From a beta proteobacterium L13 (GTDB lineage: Bacteria; Pseudomonadota; Gammaproteobacteria; Burkholderiales; Chromobacteriaceae), in assembly GCA_000335715.1 (NCBI GenBank), contig AMYZ01000016.1:1-64000 (forward strand): 64,000 bases of DNA, read 5' to 3'. The notes below the pieces were generated by a model that worked only from the letters and a program-made list of their open reading frames with translations, did not search any database and was not told the origin of the DNA. A program made the position numbers and the translations under genes. Below are positions 1 to 9,441 of the stretch, piece after piece (position 1 is the stretch's first letter; every line of letters begins with the position of its first letter).

Positions 1-1
1 C

Positions 2-172
2 AGCTTGCGGGATGAGTGCCTGAACGTACATTGGTTTCTGCCGCTGAATGATGCCCGTGACATGGGCAAACGTTGGCAACAGGATTACAATGAGTTTAGA
101 CCACATAGCTCGCTGGGCGACCGGACTCCCTGCGAGTTCCGGCTCGCCCACCTTGAAGCCCGGGATCTCTAA
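2..172 (+). pseudogene. IS3-family transposase, C-terminal fragment (cut by window edge)
   Basis: The frame opens at the window edge and ends at a TAA at 170-172, giving 56 residues. It contains SLRDECLN, WQQDYNEFRPHSSL and GDRTPCEF, the typical end of an IS3-family OrfB integrase (rve superfamily), including the last acidic-helix region of the DDE core. The rest lies outside the window, so I cannot say whether the element is complete. Two tRNA genes follow closely. The right end of the element is probably within about 40 bases of the stop (a GGAGGAGGTCA stretch near 196-206), but no partner repeat is visible. Confidence 0.8.
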
Positions 173-269
173 GTCAGACCGCTCGGTTAGTTGGGAGGAG
201 GTCACGTCACACAAGCTGGTTTATATTGGAGAGTTACAGCACACCATAGACCAGCCGCTTTCCAGAATA

Positions 270-301
270 AAAAACCCCAGCCATTGCTAGCTGGGGTTTT
301 T
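270..301 (-). terminator. Rho-independent terminator after tRNA-Phe
   Basis: Stem AACCCCAGC / GCTGGGGTT flanked by A and T runs. It works in both directions: on the minus strand it ends the tandem tRNA-Phe transcript, and on the plus strand it may stop readthrough from the insertion element. Confidence 0.8.
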
Positions 302-306
302 GTATT

Positions 307-382
307 TGGTGGCCAATCTCGGAATCGAACCAAGGACACACGGATTTTCAATCCGTTGCTCTACCAACTGAGCTAATTGGCC
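307..382 (-). tRNA. tRNA-Phe (GAA), copy 1
   Basis: A 76-nt cloverleaf with encoded CCA. The acceptor begins GGCCAAT, the anticodon arm is ACGGA-TTGAAAA-TCCGT with anticodon GAA (complement at 347-349), and the T arm carries GGTTCGATTCC. It is identical to the second copy 34 bases upstream on the same strand, so both are probably cut from one transcript ending at the terminator at 270-301. Confidence 0.95.
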
Positions 383-416
383 AGTCTGCTGACTGGTGTA
401 GTACCGGCAAGTTTTT

Positions 417-492
417 TGGTGGCCAATCTCGGAATCGAACCAAGGACACACGGATTTTCAATCCGTTGCTCTACCAACTGAGCTAATTGGCC
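417..492 (-). tRNA. tRNA-Phe (GAA), copy 2
   Basis: Identical 76-nt sequence to the copy at 307-382, including the encoded CCA and the GAA anticodon. It is the promoter-proximal copy of the tandem pair. The spacer (383-416) is unique sequence, so only the tRNA itself is duplicated. Confidence 0.95.
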
Positions 493-1282
493 TTCTTGCT
501 CAACGCTGTCGCGCTGCATCAGAGACACGCATTAAAGCAGACGTAGCCAAAGGCGTCAAGGCATTTATGGAAAAAATGCGCAAAAATCTGCATTTCCGTA
601 GCCGCAAGGCTGTTCGCCGCGGTGTGAACCCTGCCATGCCTGCAACACACTAGTTGATTACCATGTGGCACTTGCGCACAGCAGCGCCAGACACAAGGAG
701 TTGGCCGCATATACGGATTCAGTATTAACGCAGTCTGCCACACGCGCACTTAACCACCCTGATCGGTGCTGGCACATTGATACCGGCTGCGTCGCTTGCG
801 CGCCGTGCCTGCCTACGCAGGACTCCACTGTAGATATCTGGCCAGATGCACGGACACACCCTGCCCTGCTTTGTGCATAATCGCCTGCCTGTCATCTGCA
901 TAACTCTGCAGCACTTGCAGCAACACCACCCACAGAACCGGCCACAGCAGGCAAACACGAACCTGCTAGCGGTAGCAATGCGGCTGCCTTGTAGATGCAG
1001 CTCAAGAAACATTGGATGAGGCCGCAGATGCGCGTAAGTAACGGTAGCCATCACAGCGGCCAACCGCTTGGCGAGCGCGACGAACCGAGACTGCACCCTG
1101 CACACGTTACTGGTGTAGCCATGCCCCTAGCCCATGTCGTGGCAGTGTCGTCGCAGAACGGCGCCGGAGGGGGCTGGTCGTGCAGCATGTCTATATGGCT
1201 GCAAGCCTGCAGACGCAAGTTCTGCACCCCATGCGGCTGCGCTGGCACCCCTCCTGCAACAGATCCTGTCCCGCCGCACATA
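493..1282. other. Gene-free stretch between tRNA-Phe and maiA
   Basis: About 790 bases with no convincing gene. The open frames are short, cysteine-rich, lack ribosome binding sites and overlap one another on both strands. It contains one exact copy of the dispersed word GTTGGCCGCA (700-709) and one 9/10 match in the other orientation (1056-1064). A promoter for the tRNA-Phe pair should lie just right of 492, but I see no clear boxes. Confidence 0.5.
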
Positions 1283-1314
1283 TAAAAAGCCCTGCCATCT
1301 TTCAATGGCAGGGC
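1283..1314 (-). terminator. Terminator of the tyrosine catabolic operon
   Basis: A perfect 10-bp stem GCCCTGCCAT / ATGGCAGGGC (1289-1298 with 1305-1314), six-base loop, followed on the minus strand by a run of five T. It lies 20 bases past the maiA stop. Confidence 0.85.
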
Positions 1315-1334
1315 GTGTATCAGTACGAGACAAC

Positions 1335-1994
1335 TCAGGATGCGTCCGGCTGGCATGACGGATGCGCGTCGGCAAACGCAGGAATGGCGGCCAAACTTTC
1401 GGCGATGGCGGCCAACTTGGGGTACGGCGCCATGTCCACATTGAAGCGCTGGGCGTTGAATACCTGTGGCAGCAGGCACACATCGGCCAGCGTGACGGTG
1501 TCGCCAAAGCAGTACTGCCCTGCACCGGCCGCCAGCTGTTGCTCCAGCGCGGCAAAGCCTTCTTGCACCCAGTGCCGGTACCAGGTGTTGCGCGCAGCCT
1601 CATCCTGCCCCAGTTCCGTCTTGAGGTAGTTCAGGATGCGCAGGTTGTTTACCGGGTGGATGTCACAGGCAATGGCCTGAGCGAAGGCTCGGGCGCGCGC
1701 GCGTAGCACTGGGTCAGCTGGCAGTAGCTGCACGGTATCCGGGTAGGCATCGTCCAGGTATTCGCAGATGGCCAGCGACTGGGTCAGCAGCAGGTCGCCA
1801 TCCTGCAGCGCCGGTACCAGGCCCTGCGGGTTCAGCGCCAGAAAGTCGGCGCTGCGCTGCTCGGCTTTTACCAGGCTCACCGGCGCCTGCCGGTACGCCA
1901 GCCCCTTCAGGTTGAGAGCAATGCGTACGCGGTAGGCGGCCGAGGAGCGAAAGTAGCCGTACAGAATGCGGCCAACGTTGGCCGCATCAGCCAT
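1335..1994 (-). CDS. maiA: Maleylacetoacetate isomerase (zeta-class glutathione transferase)
   Basis: A 219-residue zeta-class GST that isomerises maleylacetoacetate to fumarylacetoacetate with glutathione in tyrosine/homogentisate breakdown; cytosolic. The thioredoxin-fold N-terminus has RSSAAYRVRIALN (16-28), whose serines match the family's glutathione-activating SSxxxRVR motif, and LTQSLAICEYL follows. The ATG at 1994 overlaps the upstream gene's stop by 8 bases, indicating translational coupling; longer frames would run further into that gene. Residues 5-9 (AANVGR region) are encoded by the palindromic repeat at 1967-1986, giving an N-terminal extension before the usual KLYGYFRSS-like start. 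Maleylpyruvate isomerase is a related alternative, but hppD next door favours maiA. Confidence 0.9.
   Translation of the reverse strand: MADAANVGRILYGYFRSSAAYRVRIALNLKGLAYRQAPVSLVKAEQRSADFLALNPQGLVPALQDGDLLLTQSLAICEYLDDAYPDTVQLLPADPVLRARARAFAQAIACDIHPVNNLRILNYLKTELGQDEAARNTWYRHWVQEGFAALEQQLAAGAGQYCFGDTVTLADVCLLPQVFNAQRFNVDMAPYPKLAAIAESLAAIPAFADAHPSCQPDAS
1967..1986. repeat. Perfect 20-bp palindrome inside maiA (double dispersed word)
   Basis: TGCGGCCAACGTTGGCCGCA: two copies of the dispersed word sharing their tips in inverted orientation. It encodes AANVGR near the MaiA N-terminus. The same palindrome occurs at 7919-7938, and its 18-bp core at 38056-38073 and 43144-43161. Confidence 0.9.
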
Positions 1995-2970
1995 GCTGCA
2001 CCACGGTTTGCTCGATGGCGCCGAAGATGCTGGCACCGCTGGCGTCTTTCATGTCGATGCGTACGCTGTCGCCCAGCTTCATGAACGGGGTGATGGCAGC
2101 GCCGGTATCGATGATCTCGATCATGCGCTGTTCGGCCAGGCAGCAGCTGCCTACGCTGCGGTCGCGGTTGGAAATGGTGCCAGAGCCGATGATGCTGCCC
2201 GCCACCAGCTCGCGCGTTTTCGATACATGGGCCACCAGTTGCGGAAAGTTGAACTGCATTTCCACACCAGCGTTCGGTTTGCCGTAGAACGCGCCGTTGT
2301 AATCCACCAACAGTGGCAGGTGCACTTTGCCGTCTTGCCAGGCGTCACCCAGCTCGTCGGGGGTAACAGCCACCGGCGAGAAGGCGGTAGCGGGCTTGCT
2401 CTGGAAGAAACCAAAGCCCTTGGCCAGCTCGTTGGGGATCAGATTGCGCAGCGTCACGTCGTTCACCAGCATCAGCAGGCGGATGTGCTTGGCGCACTCG
2501 GCCGCATCGGCACCCAGTGGTACGTCGCCGGTTATCACCGCCACTTCGCCCTCGAAATCCAGCCCCCACGCGGCGTCCCGCAGCGGGATGCCGGCTCGCG
2601 GCGGCAGAAAGGCATCGGAGCCGCCCTGGTACATCAACGGGTCGGTATAAAAGCTTTCCGGCACCTCGGCACCGCGCGCCTTGCGCACCAGCTCCACGTG
2701 GTTCAGGTAGGCAGAGCCGTCGGCCCACTGGTAGGCGCGCGGCAGCGGGCTGTGGCAACGCGCTTGATCAAAAGTGAATTCACCTGCTACCTCACCCCGG
2801 TTCAGTGCTACGTACACTTCTTGCAGTTTGGGTTCTGCTTGCGCCCAGTTATCCAGTGCGGCTTGCAGGTTGGCCGCAATGTGCGGCACGGCCACGGCAC
2901 GGCCAAGGTCGCGGCTGACTACCAGCAGTTGGCCGTCGCGGGTCTGGTTCTGATAGGTAGCGAGTTTCAT
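1987..2970 (-). CDS. Fumarylacetoacetate hydrolase family protein
   Basis: A 327-residue FAH-superfamily C-C bond hydrolase, expected to split fumarylacetoacetate into fumarate and acetoacetate, the last step of tyrosine degradation. The metal-binding signature DFEGEVAVI places acidic ligands at E140 and E142, followed by MLVNDVTLRNL and the GSGTISN loop near the C-terminus. It is shorter than the roughly 420-residue animal-type fumarylacetoacetase, as usual for bacterial members of this family. The start at 2970 (MKLATYQNQ) is preferred over an upstream in-frame ATG that would read through the hairpin at 3002-3029. It sits between hppD and maiA, all on one strand. Substrate is inferred from context. 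Confidence 0.85.
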   Translation of the reverse strand: MKLATYQNQTRDGQLLVVSRDLGRAVAVPHIAANLQAALDNWAQAEPKLQEVYVALNRGEVAGEFTFDQARCHSPLPRAYQWADGSAYLNHVELVRKARGAEVPESFYTDPLMYQGGSDAFLPPRAGIPLRDAAWGLDFEGEVAVITGDVPLGADAAECAKHIRLLMLVNDVTLRNLIPNELAKGFGFFQSKPATAFSPVAVTPDELGDAWQDGKVHLPLLVDYNGAFYGKPNAGVEMQFNFPQLVAHVSKTRELVAGSIIGSGTISNRDRSVGSCCLAEQRMIEIIDTGAAITPFMKLGDSVRIDMKDASGASIFGAIEQTVVQHG

Positions 2971-3001
2971 GTGTGTGTCTCGTCTTGCAGTGTCGATATG
3001 C

Positions 3002-3029
3002 GTTGGCCGCAGCATGGGCTGCGGCCAAC
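3002..3029. repeat. Inverted pair of the dispersed word (12-bp stem, 4-base loop)
   Basis: GTTGGCCGCAGC (3002-3013) and GCTGCGGCCAAC (3018-3029) form a perfect 12-bp hairpin with loop ATGG between hppD and the FAH-family gene. No T run follows on the minus strand, so it is not a standard Rho-independent terminator, though it could act as a processing or attenuation site. Confidence 0.85.
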
Positions 3030-3100
3030 CTTATATATAGCCGTTTACCGTACCGCGGCGCCCGGCGTCCAACCCTTTGCCGCGATACGGTGGCGCGGGC

Positions 3101-4177
3101 TTAGTCGGCCTTCAGCACGCCGCGGCGGATCTGGTCTTCTTCGATGGATTCGAACAGCGCGCGGAAGTTGCCTTCGCCAAAGCCTTCGTTACCTTTGCGC
3201 TGGATGATTTCAAAGAAGATCGGGCCGATCACGGTTTCGGTAAAGATCTGCAGCAGGATGCCTTCTACCGGCGCGCCGTCGATCAGAATGCTGTTTTTCT
3301 GCAGGCGTGCCAGGTCTTCGCCATGGTTCGGCACGCGCTGGTCAACTTTGGCGTAGTAGGTGTCCGGGGTATCCAGGAAGCGCGTGCCGCGTGCTTTCAA
3401 CGTTTCTACAGTTTCGTAGATGTTGTCGGTGGTCAGCGCGATGTGCTGGATGCCTTCGCCGTTGTACTGCTTGAGGAATTCCTCGATCTGGCTCTTGTCG
3501 TCGGACGACTCGTTGATCGGGATGCGGATCTTGCCACACGGGCTGGTCATGGCCTTGGATACCAGGCCGGTAAGCTTGCCTTCGATGTCGAAGTAGCGGA
3601 TTTCCTTGAAGTTGGCGATGTTCTCGTAGAAGCCGCCCCACTTCTCCATATTGCCGCGCACCACGTTGTGGGTGAGGTGGTCGATAACCATCAGGCCCAC
3701 ACCAGCAGGGTATTGCTCTACCCCTTCCAGCGGCACAAAGTCGATATCGTAGATGTTCTTGTCGTGACCATAGCGATCAACAAAATACAGGGCAGAGCCG
3801 CCGATACCTTCCACCGCCGGAATGTTCAGCTCCATGGCCCCTACCGGGCGGTTGTACGGGGTGGCGCCGTGGGCCAGGGCGTATTCGTAAGCTTTGGCGG
3901 CGTTTTGCACGCGCCAAGCCATGGCGCAGGCGGATGGGCCGTGGGCGTGGGCAAATTCGGCGGCGGGCTGGCTGCGCTCGGCGTTCAGGATGAAGTTGAT
4001 GTCGCCCTGGCGGAACAGGCTGACGTTTTTGCTGCGGTGGCGCGCCACTTCGATAAAGCCCAGCGACAAGAACAGTTGCTTGAGCTTCTCGACACCAGCG
4101 GCGTCGGGGGCGGTGTATTCAACAAACTCGAAACCGTCGGTGGCCAGCGGGTTCATCAGCGGATGTTCCATTTTCAT
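3101..4177 (-). CDS. hppD: 4-hydroxyphenylpyruvate dioxygenase
   Basis: Converts 4-hydroxyphenylpyruvate to homogentisate using Fe(II) and O2. At 358 residues it is full length for the bacterial enzyme, with two vicinal-oxygen-chelate halves. The iron ligands of the family are visible as H167 (VIDHLTHNV), H245 (IQHIALTT) and E323 (FFEIIQRKG); the C-terminal helix GNFRALFESIEEDQ is also typical. The start at 4177 has a clear GGAGAG ribosome site. It is first in a minus-strand group with the FAH-family gene and maiA; homogentisate 1,2-dioxygenase (hmgA), needed between them, is not in this window. The divergent Lrp-type gene is its likely regulator. Confidence 0.95.
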   Translation of the reverse strand: MKMEHPLMNPLATDGFEFVEYTAPDAAGVEKLKQLFLSLGFIEVARHRSKNVSLFRQGDINFILNAERSQPAAEFAHAHGPSACAMAWRVQNAAKAYEYALAHGATPYNRPVGAMELNIPAVEGIGGSALYFVDRYGHDKNIYDIDFVPLEGVEQYPAGVGLMVIDHLTHNVVRGNMEKWGGFYENIANFKEIRYFDIEGKLTGLVSKAMTSPCGKIRIPINESSDDKSQIEEFLKQYNGEGIQHIALTTDNIYETVETLKARGTRFLDTPDTYYAKVDQRVPNHGEDLARLQKNSILIDGAPVEGILLQIFTETVIGPIFFEIIQRKGNEGFGEGNFRALFESIEEDQIRRGVLKAD

Positions 4178-4534
4178 CTATCTCTCCTCTTGCGGCCTGC
4201 GTGGGCCTGCTTCTCTGTTGGGTATTGCGGCGACGTGCCAGTTACCGGGGCGCATCGAGGCAGAGCGGGAGATGAAAATACAACACAGCACCATGCCGGC
4301 AGCTTGGCCACCAGCGTATAAATGCCCGAATCGCATGCCTGCAGCCTGCTTTAGCGGCTACCGGCGTCTCCTCTTGTTCACTCAGCCTGCGGTGATCTGC
4401 TGCCACCGTGTAAAATGTCTGGCTCAGGCGCTTTATTCTAAGTAAACTTGCTGGCAATTTTCTTGCGATATAGTGCCGAGAAAGTAAAAAACATAAAACA
4501 ATATTCCAGAGCAAACCCAAAATCAGGAGATAAC
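4178..4534. promoter_or_regulatory. Divergent control region between hppD and the Lrp-type gene
   Basis: 357 bases without a gene. The right third (about 4420-4530) is distinctly AT-rich and contains GATATAGTG-like and TTGCTGG-like elements that could form the regulator's promoter. An AGGAGA ribosome site ends it at 4531. Lrp-family proteins often control divergent neighbours from such spacers; binding here is inference. Confidence 0.45.
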
Positions 4535-5020
4535 ATGCTTACGGCCAACCTGGACAAGACCGACATCAAAATGTTGGCAGCCCTGCAAGCCAATGGACGT
4601 CTGACCAACGTCGAACTTGCCGAGAAAGTTGCCCTGTCCCCCTCCCCGTGCCTGCGCCGGCTAAAACAGCTGGAAGAGTCCGGGGTAATCCGCCAGTACG
4701 TAGCACTGCTGGACCCGGCCAAACTGGGCCTGGGCCTGCAGGCATTTGTACGTGTTTCGCTGGAAAAGCGCGGCGGCAGCGCGCATCTGACCAGTTTTAT
4801 GGAAGCAGTACAGCGCTGGCCAGAGGTGGTGAACTGCTATGCCATGACCGGCGAGATGGACTACCTGCTGCAGGTATATTTTGAAGATCTGCAGCATTTC
4901 TCGCGCTTTGTCATGGACGAGCTGCTGCAACAGCCTGGCGTCGAGGACGTGAAATCCAGCTTTGTACTGAAAGAGTTCAAACAGACCACCTCGCTGCCCA
5001 TCTACCACCTGGGCCAGTAA
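4535..5020 (+). CDS. Lrp/AsnC family transcriptional regulator
   Basis: A 161-residue Lrp/AsnC regulator. The N-terminal winged helix-turn-helix spans about 6-60 (DKTDIKMLAALQANGRLTNV, ELAEKVALSPSPCLRR), followed by a RAM/AsnC effector-binding domain from about 65 with the glycine-rich turn AMTGEMDYLLQV. The ATG at 4535 is chosen because AGGAGA lies 4 bases upstream; an earlier ATG lacks one and would add residues foreign to the family. It is divergent from hppD, so control of tyrosine catabolism in response to an amino acid is a reasonable inference. It is not clearly Lrp itself. Confidence 0.9.
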   Translation: MLTANLDKTDIKMLAALQANGRLTNVELAEKVALSPSPCLRRLKQLEESGVIRQYVALLDPAKLGLGLQAFVRVSLEKRGGSAHLTSFMEAVQRWPEVVNCYAMTGEMDYLLQVYFEDLQHFSRFVMDELLQQPGVEDVKSSFVLKEFKQTTSLPIYHLGQ

Positions 5021-5038
5021 AACCGCCCAGCTAACCAA

Positions 5039-5061
5039 GGCAGCCTGCGGGCTGCCTTTTT
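5039..5061 (+). terminator. Terminator after the Lrp-type gene
   Basis: Stem GGCAGCC / GGCTGCC (5039-5045 with 5050-5056), four-base loop, then five T. Confidence 0.85.
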
Positions 5062-5104
5062 CACGCCTGCCACCCCCTGTTCAAGCCCCCTGCAACTGCC
5101 TATA

Positions 5105-6964
5105 TTGCAGCCATATCCCCCTGGAATACCTGCCTTGAAACTCGCCAAACCACTCGCTCGCCAGTGGCTCATCCCCATCGTAGCCGCCTGCTGCGCATTC
5201 TGCCTGCTGGTGGCAGGCGTTCGCTTTTATCTGGGCAGCCAGCAACAGCAACAGCTCTTGCAGCGCATACCGCTACAGGTACAGCAACAGTTCATGCCAC
5301 TGCTGGCGCAAAGCGTATGGGATGTCGACCCGGTCATGGAGCAAAAGCTGTTAAAGGGCATACAAAGCCTGGAAGGCGTGGCAGACGTCAGCCTGCTGAA
5401 TAACCGTGGCCAGGTACAACTGGCCTTGAGCAGCCAGCAGCCGGCCAGCCATCGTATCGAGCTGCCAGTACAGGCTGCCGGCACCGGCGAACAACCCTTG
5501 GGCACCCTGCGCTTGAGTTTGTCGCTACGCAGCCTGGAATACACCCTGTGGCTGGATATCGCCCAGACCCTGGCCGAATTGATCGTAGCCATGGCGTTAC
5601 TGGCAGGGCTGGCACAACGATACTTGCAACGCCAGATCCTGGCACCACTGGCACAGCTGACGGCCCGTTGGCACAGCACGGAGAGTATCGGCACGCAAGC
5701 GGCACAAAACGAAATCGATCAGCTGGACCAGACATTGCAGCACTACGATCACGCCAGGGAGAGGCTACTGCAAAACACCAGGCAAACGTGCTTCGATCTG
5801 ACCCAGCAACGCGACCACTTATCCAGCCTGCTGGCCATGCGCACCGCCGAGCTGGACCAGCTGTCACGCTTTCACCAGATGGTGTCGGAAATGTCCAGCC
5901 GGCTGATACAGCTGGACCACGCCGAGATTGAAAGCGAGATCAGCATCGCCCTGTCGCGTATCGGCAACTTGCTGGAGGTGGACCGCTGCTACCTGTACAG
6001 GGTGGCACCATCGCTACACATTCATAACACCCAGGAATGGTGTCGTGCCGGTGTACCCAGTACCGCTCACTTATACGAAAACTACCCGCTACAGGAGTCA
6101 GCCTGGTTTGTACCGCAGCTGATCAAGCAGCATCTGGTGGCCTTGAGCCAGCTGGAGGACATCCCACCGGAAGGGCACAACGAGCGCATGCGCTTCGCCG
6201 CGCACGGCATCCAGAGCCTTGCCGTGGTTACCTTGTCTTATCAGGGGCAAGTGTTGGGCTTCTTTGGCTGCGACAGTGTGCTGCAAAAGCGCGACTGGCT
6301 GGACAAAGAGCTCACGCTGATGCGGCTGTTCAGTGAAATGCTGTGCCATATCTTGTTGCAACGCCAATATCGGCAAGCGCACGACACCACACGGCAAGAA
6401 CTGGCACTGGCACGTGACAAGCTGGACGCCATGGCCAATATCGATGGCCTGACCGGCCTGGCGAACCGCACGACCTTTCAGCAACAACTACTGAAAGCCT
6501 ATAAGCAAGCCAGGGAAAGCAGCCAGACACTCTCCCTGCTGCTGGTCAATATCGATGTCTTCAGCGACTACAACGCCTGCTTTGGCCACCTGGAAGGCGA
6601 TCACTGCCTGATACGCCTGGCCGATGTATTGCAACAACACTTCGCCCGGCAAACCGTGGTGATAGCACGCCTGAACGGCGACGAATTCGGCATTTTGCTA
6701 CCCGGCACCAACGCCGATGCGGCCTATCGCCAGGCGGAGAGCCTGCGGCAAGCCATCTGGCAACTTGGCATACCGCACATCAGCTCCAGCGTATCTACCT
6801 GTGTCACGGCCTGCGTGGGCGTAGCCAGCCTGGATGTAGCGCAACACGACAGCATGAACACCCTGCAAGAAGCCGCGGCACACTGTCTGTACCAAGCCAA
6901 ACAACTGGGGCGCAACCGTGTCATCAGCACCAGGCTCGGTACGGGCGACGGCGTATCCGCATAA
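5105..6964 (+). CDS. Membrane GAF-GGDEF protein, putative diguanylate cyclase
   Basis: About 619 residues: a membrane helix near 20-42, a periplasmic segment of roughly 110 residues, a second helix near 155-178, a Gln-rich linker or coiled coil, a GAF-like domain (about 250-420) and a C-terminal GGDEF domain. The active-site loop reads RLNGDEFGI (from about residue 521), so the first glycine of GGDEF is asparagine; the upstream NIDVFSDYN and GHLEGDHCL motifs are intact. No RxxD inhibitory site is seen. Some variant loops with the first glycine replaced are active, so cyclic-di-GMP synthesis is plausible but unproven. No ATG is available: TTG at 5105 or TTG at 5135 (better spaced from CTGGAA) are both possible starts. 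Confidence 0.8.
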   Translation: MQPYPPGIPALKLAKPLARQWLIPIVAACCAFCLLVAGVRFYLGSQQQQQLLQRIPLQVQQQFMPLLAQSVWDVDPVMEQKLLKGIQSLEGVADVSLLNNRGQVQLALSSQQPASHRIELPVQAAGTGEQPLGTLRLSLSLRSLEYTLWLDIAQTLAELIVAMALLAGLAQRYLQRQILAPLAQLTARWHSTESIGTQAAQNEIDQLDQTLQHYDHARERLLQNTRQTCFDLTQQRDHLSSLLAMRTAELDQLSRFHQMVSEMSSRLIQLDHAEIESEISIALSRIGNLLEVDRCYLYRVAPSLHIHNTQEWCRAGVPSTAHLYENYPLQESAWFVPQLIKQHLVALSQLEDIPPEGHNERMRFAAHGIQSLAVVTLSYQGQVLGFFGCDSVLQKRDWLDKELTLMRLFSEMLCHILLQRQYRQAHDTTRQELALARDKLDAMANIDGLTGLANRTTFQQQLLKAYKQARESSQTLSLLLVNIDVFSDYNACFGHLEGDHCLIRLADVLQQHFARQTVVIARLNGDEFGILLPGTNADAAYRQAESLRQAIWQLGIPHISSSVSTCVTACVGVASLDVAQHDSMNTLQEAAAHCLYQAKQLGRNRVISTRLGTGDGVSA

Positions 6965-6965
6965 A

Positions 6966-6997
6966 CAAAAACCCCCGGCAGCAACGCTGCAGGGGGT
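6966..6997 (-). terminator. Terminator of metF
   Basis: Bulged stem ACCCCC-GCAGC / GCTGC-GGGGGT (6971-6997), with a T-rich tail on the minus strand. It lies between convergent genes and may also slow plus-strand transcription, but it has no T run on that side. Confidence 0.75.
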
Positions 6998-7014
6998 TGT
7001 GATCATGCAGGGGG

Positions 7015-7851
7015 TTATAGCCCCAAACGCTGCCAGATGGTGGATACGGTACCAGCCTGGTTCAGTGTGTAAAAGTGCAGACCGGGCGCACCATTCGCCA
7101 GCAGGCGGTCGCACAGCTCGGTGACCACGTCCAGCCCCAGCGCACGGATGGACGCGGTGTCGTCCATATACGCCTGCATGCGCAAACGCAGCCAGCGTGG
7201 GACTTCGGCGCCGCACATGTCCGAGAAGCGGCATAGCTGGCCGAAGTTGGCGATCGGCATGATGCCCGGCACGATGGGGATGTCCACACCGCGCGCCTGC
7301 GCCTCATCCACAAAGCGGAAGTAAGCGTCGGCGTTAAAGAAGTACTGCGTCATGGCCGAGTTGGCACCGGCCTTTACCTTGCGCACAAAGTTGTTGATGT
7401 CGTCTTCGGCCGACTTGGCCTGCGGGTGGAATTCCGGGTAGGCCGCCACCTCGATATGAAAGTGGTCACCGTGTTCTTCACGGATGAAGGCCACCAGCTC
7501 GTTGGCGTAGCGGAATTCGCCCGCCTCCACCATGCCGGACGGCATGTCGCCACGCAGGGCCACGATGTGACGGATGCCGTGATTACGGTATTCGTTAAGA
7601 ATGGCGCGGATGTTGTCGCGCGTGGAGCCGATACAGGACAGGTGCGGCGCAGCCGCGTAGCCTTCGTTACGGATCTCCAGCACGGTAGACAGCGTGCCGT
7701 CACGCGTGGTGCCGCCGGCACCAAAGGTCACAGAGAAAAATTCCGGGTTGAACTGCGCCAGCTGCTGGCGCGTGGTGCGCAGCTTGGCCACGCCTTCCGG
7801 CGTGCGCGGCGGGAAAAACTCGAAACTGAAGGTACGGTTACGTTCTGTCAT
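7015..7851 (-). CDS. metF: 5,10-methylenetetrahydrofolate reductase
   Basis: Reduces 5,10-methylene-THF to 5-methyl-THF with FAD and NADH, supplying the methyl group for methionine synthesis. At 278 residues it has the bacterial TIM-barrel length. FSFEFFPPR at 8-16 carries the family's catalytic glutamate (E11). HYFTLNQ-like residues at the C-terminus (LHFYTLNQAGTV) are typical. The start at 7851 (MTERNRTF) fits the family; an upstream in-frame ATG would add an unrelated leader. It follows ahcY on the same strand, but a terminator and a palindromic repeat sit between, so co-transcription is partial at best. Confidence 0.95.
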   Translation of the reverse strand: MTERNRTFSFEFFPPRTPEGVAKLRTTRQQLAQFNPEFFSVTFGAGGTTRDGTLSTVLEIRNEGYAAAPHLSCIGSTRDNIRAILNEYRNHGIRHIVALRGDMPSGMVEAGEFRYANELVAFIREEHGDHFHIEVAAYPEFHPQAKSAEDDINNFVRKVKAGANSAMTQYFFNADAYFRFVDEAQARGVDIPIVPGIMPIANFGQLCRFSDMCGAEVPRWLRLRMQAYMDDTASIRALGLDVVTELCDRLLANGAPGLHFYTLNQAGTVSTIWQRLGL

Positions 7852-7918
7852 GGCGAACTCTAGCAAATAGTCTGTGATGGTCCCTGGCACCCCGCGCCGG
7901 TCTGCTGCCGCTAACGGG

Positions 7919-7938
7919 TGCGGCCAACGTTGGCCGCA
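7919..7938. repeat. Perfect 20-bp palindrome between metF and ahcY
   Basis: TGCGGCCAACGTTGGCCGCA, identical to the copy in maiA and the only one of the four palindromic copies that lies between genes. It directly abuts the ahcY terminator. Confidence 0.9.
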
Positions 7939-7973
7939 AAAACGGGCAGGTCATTTTACTGCCCTGCCCGTTT
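7938..7973 (-). terminator. Terminator of ahcY
   Basis: An 11-bp stem AAACGGGCAGG / CCTGCCCGTTT (7940-7950 with 7963-7973), followed on the minus strand by a T run. It lies 18 bases past the ahcY stop. Confidence 0.85.
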
Positions 7974-7990
7974 CATACCGACATCAAATA

Positions 7991-9391
<1,401 letters not shown>

Positions 9392-9441
9392 CGTGCAAAT
9401 CCTTTATCACGAAGGCCGGGAGGGATGGCTCACCCGCGCAT

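Noticed and set aside
493-1282. Several small frames between the tRNA-Phe genes and maiA
   Set aside because: They overlap on both strands, are rich in Cys, Trp and Arg, and lack ribosome sites and known domains.
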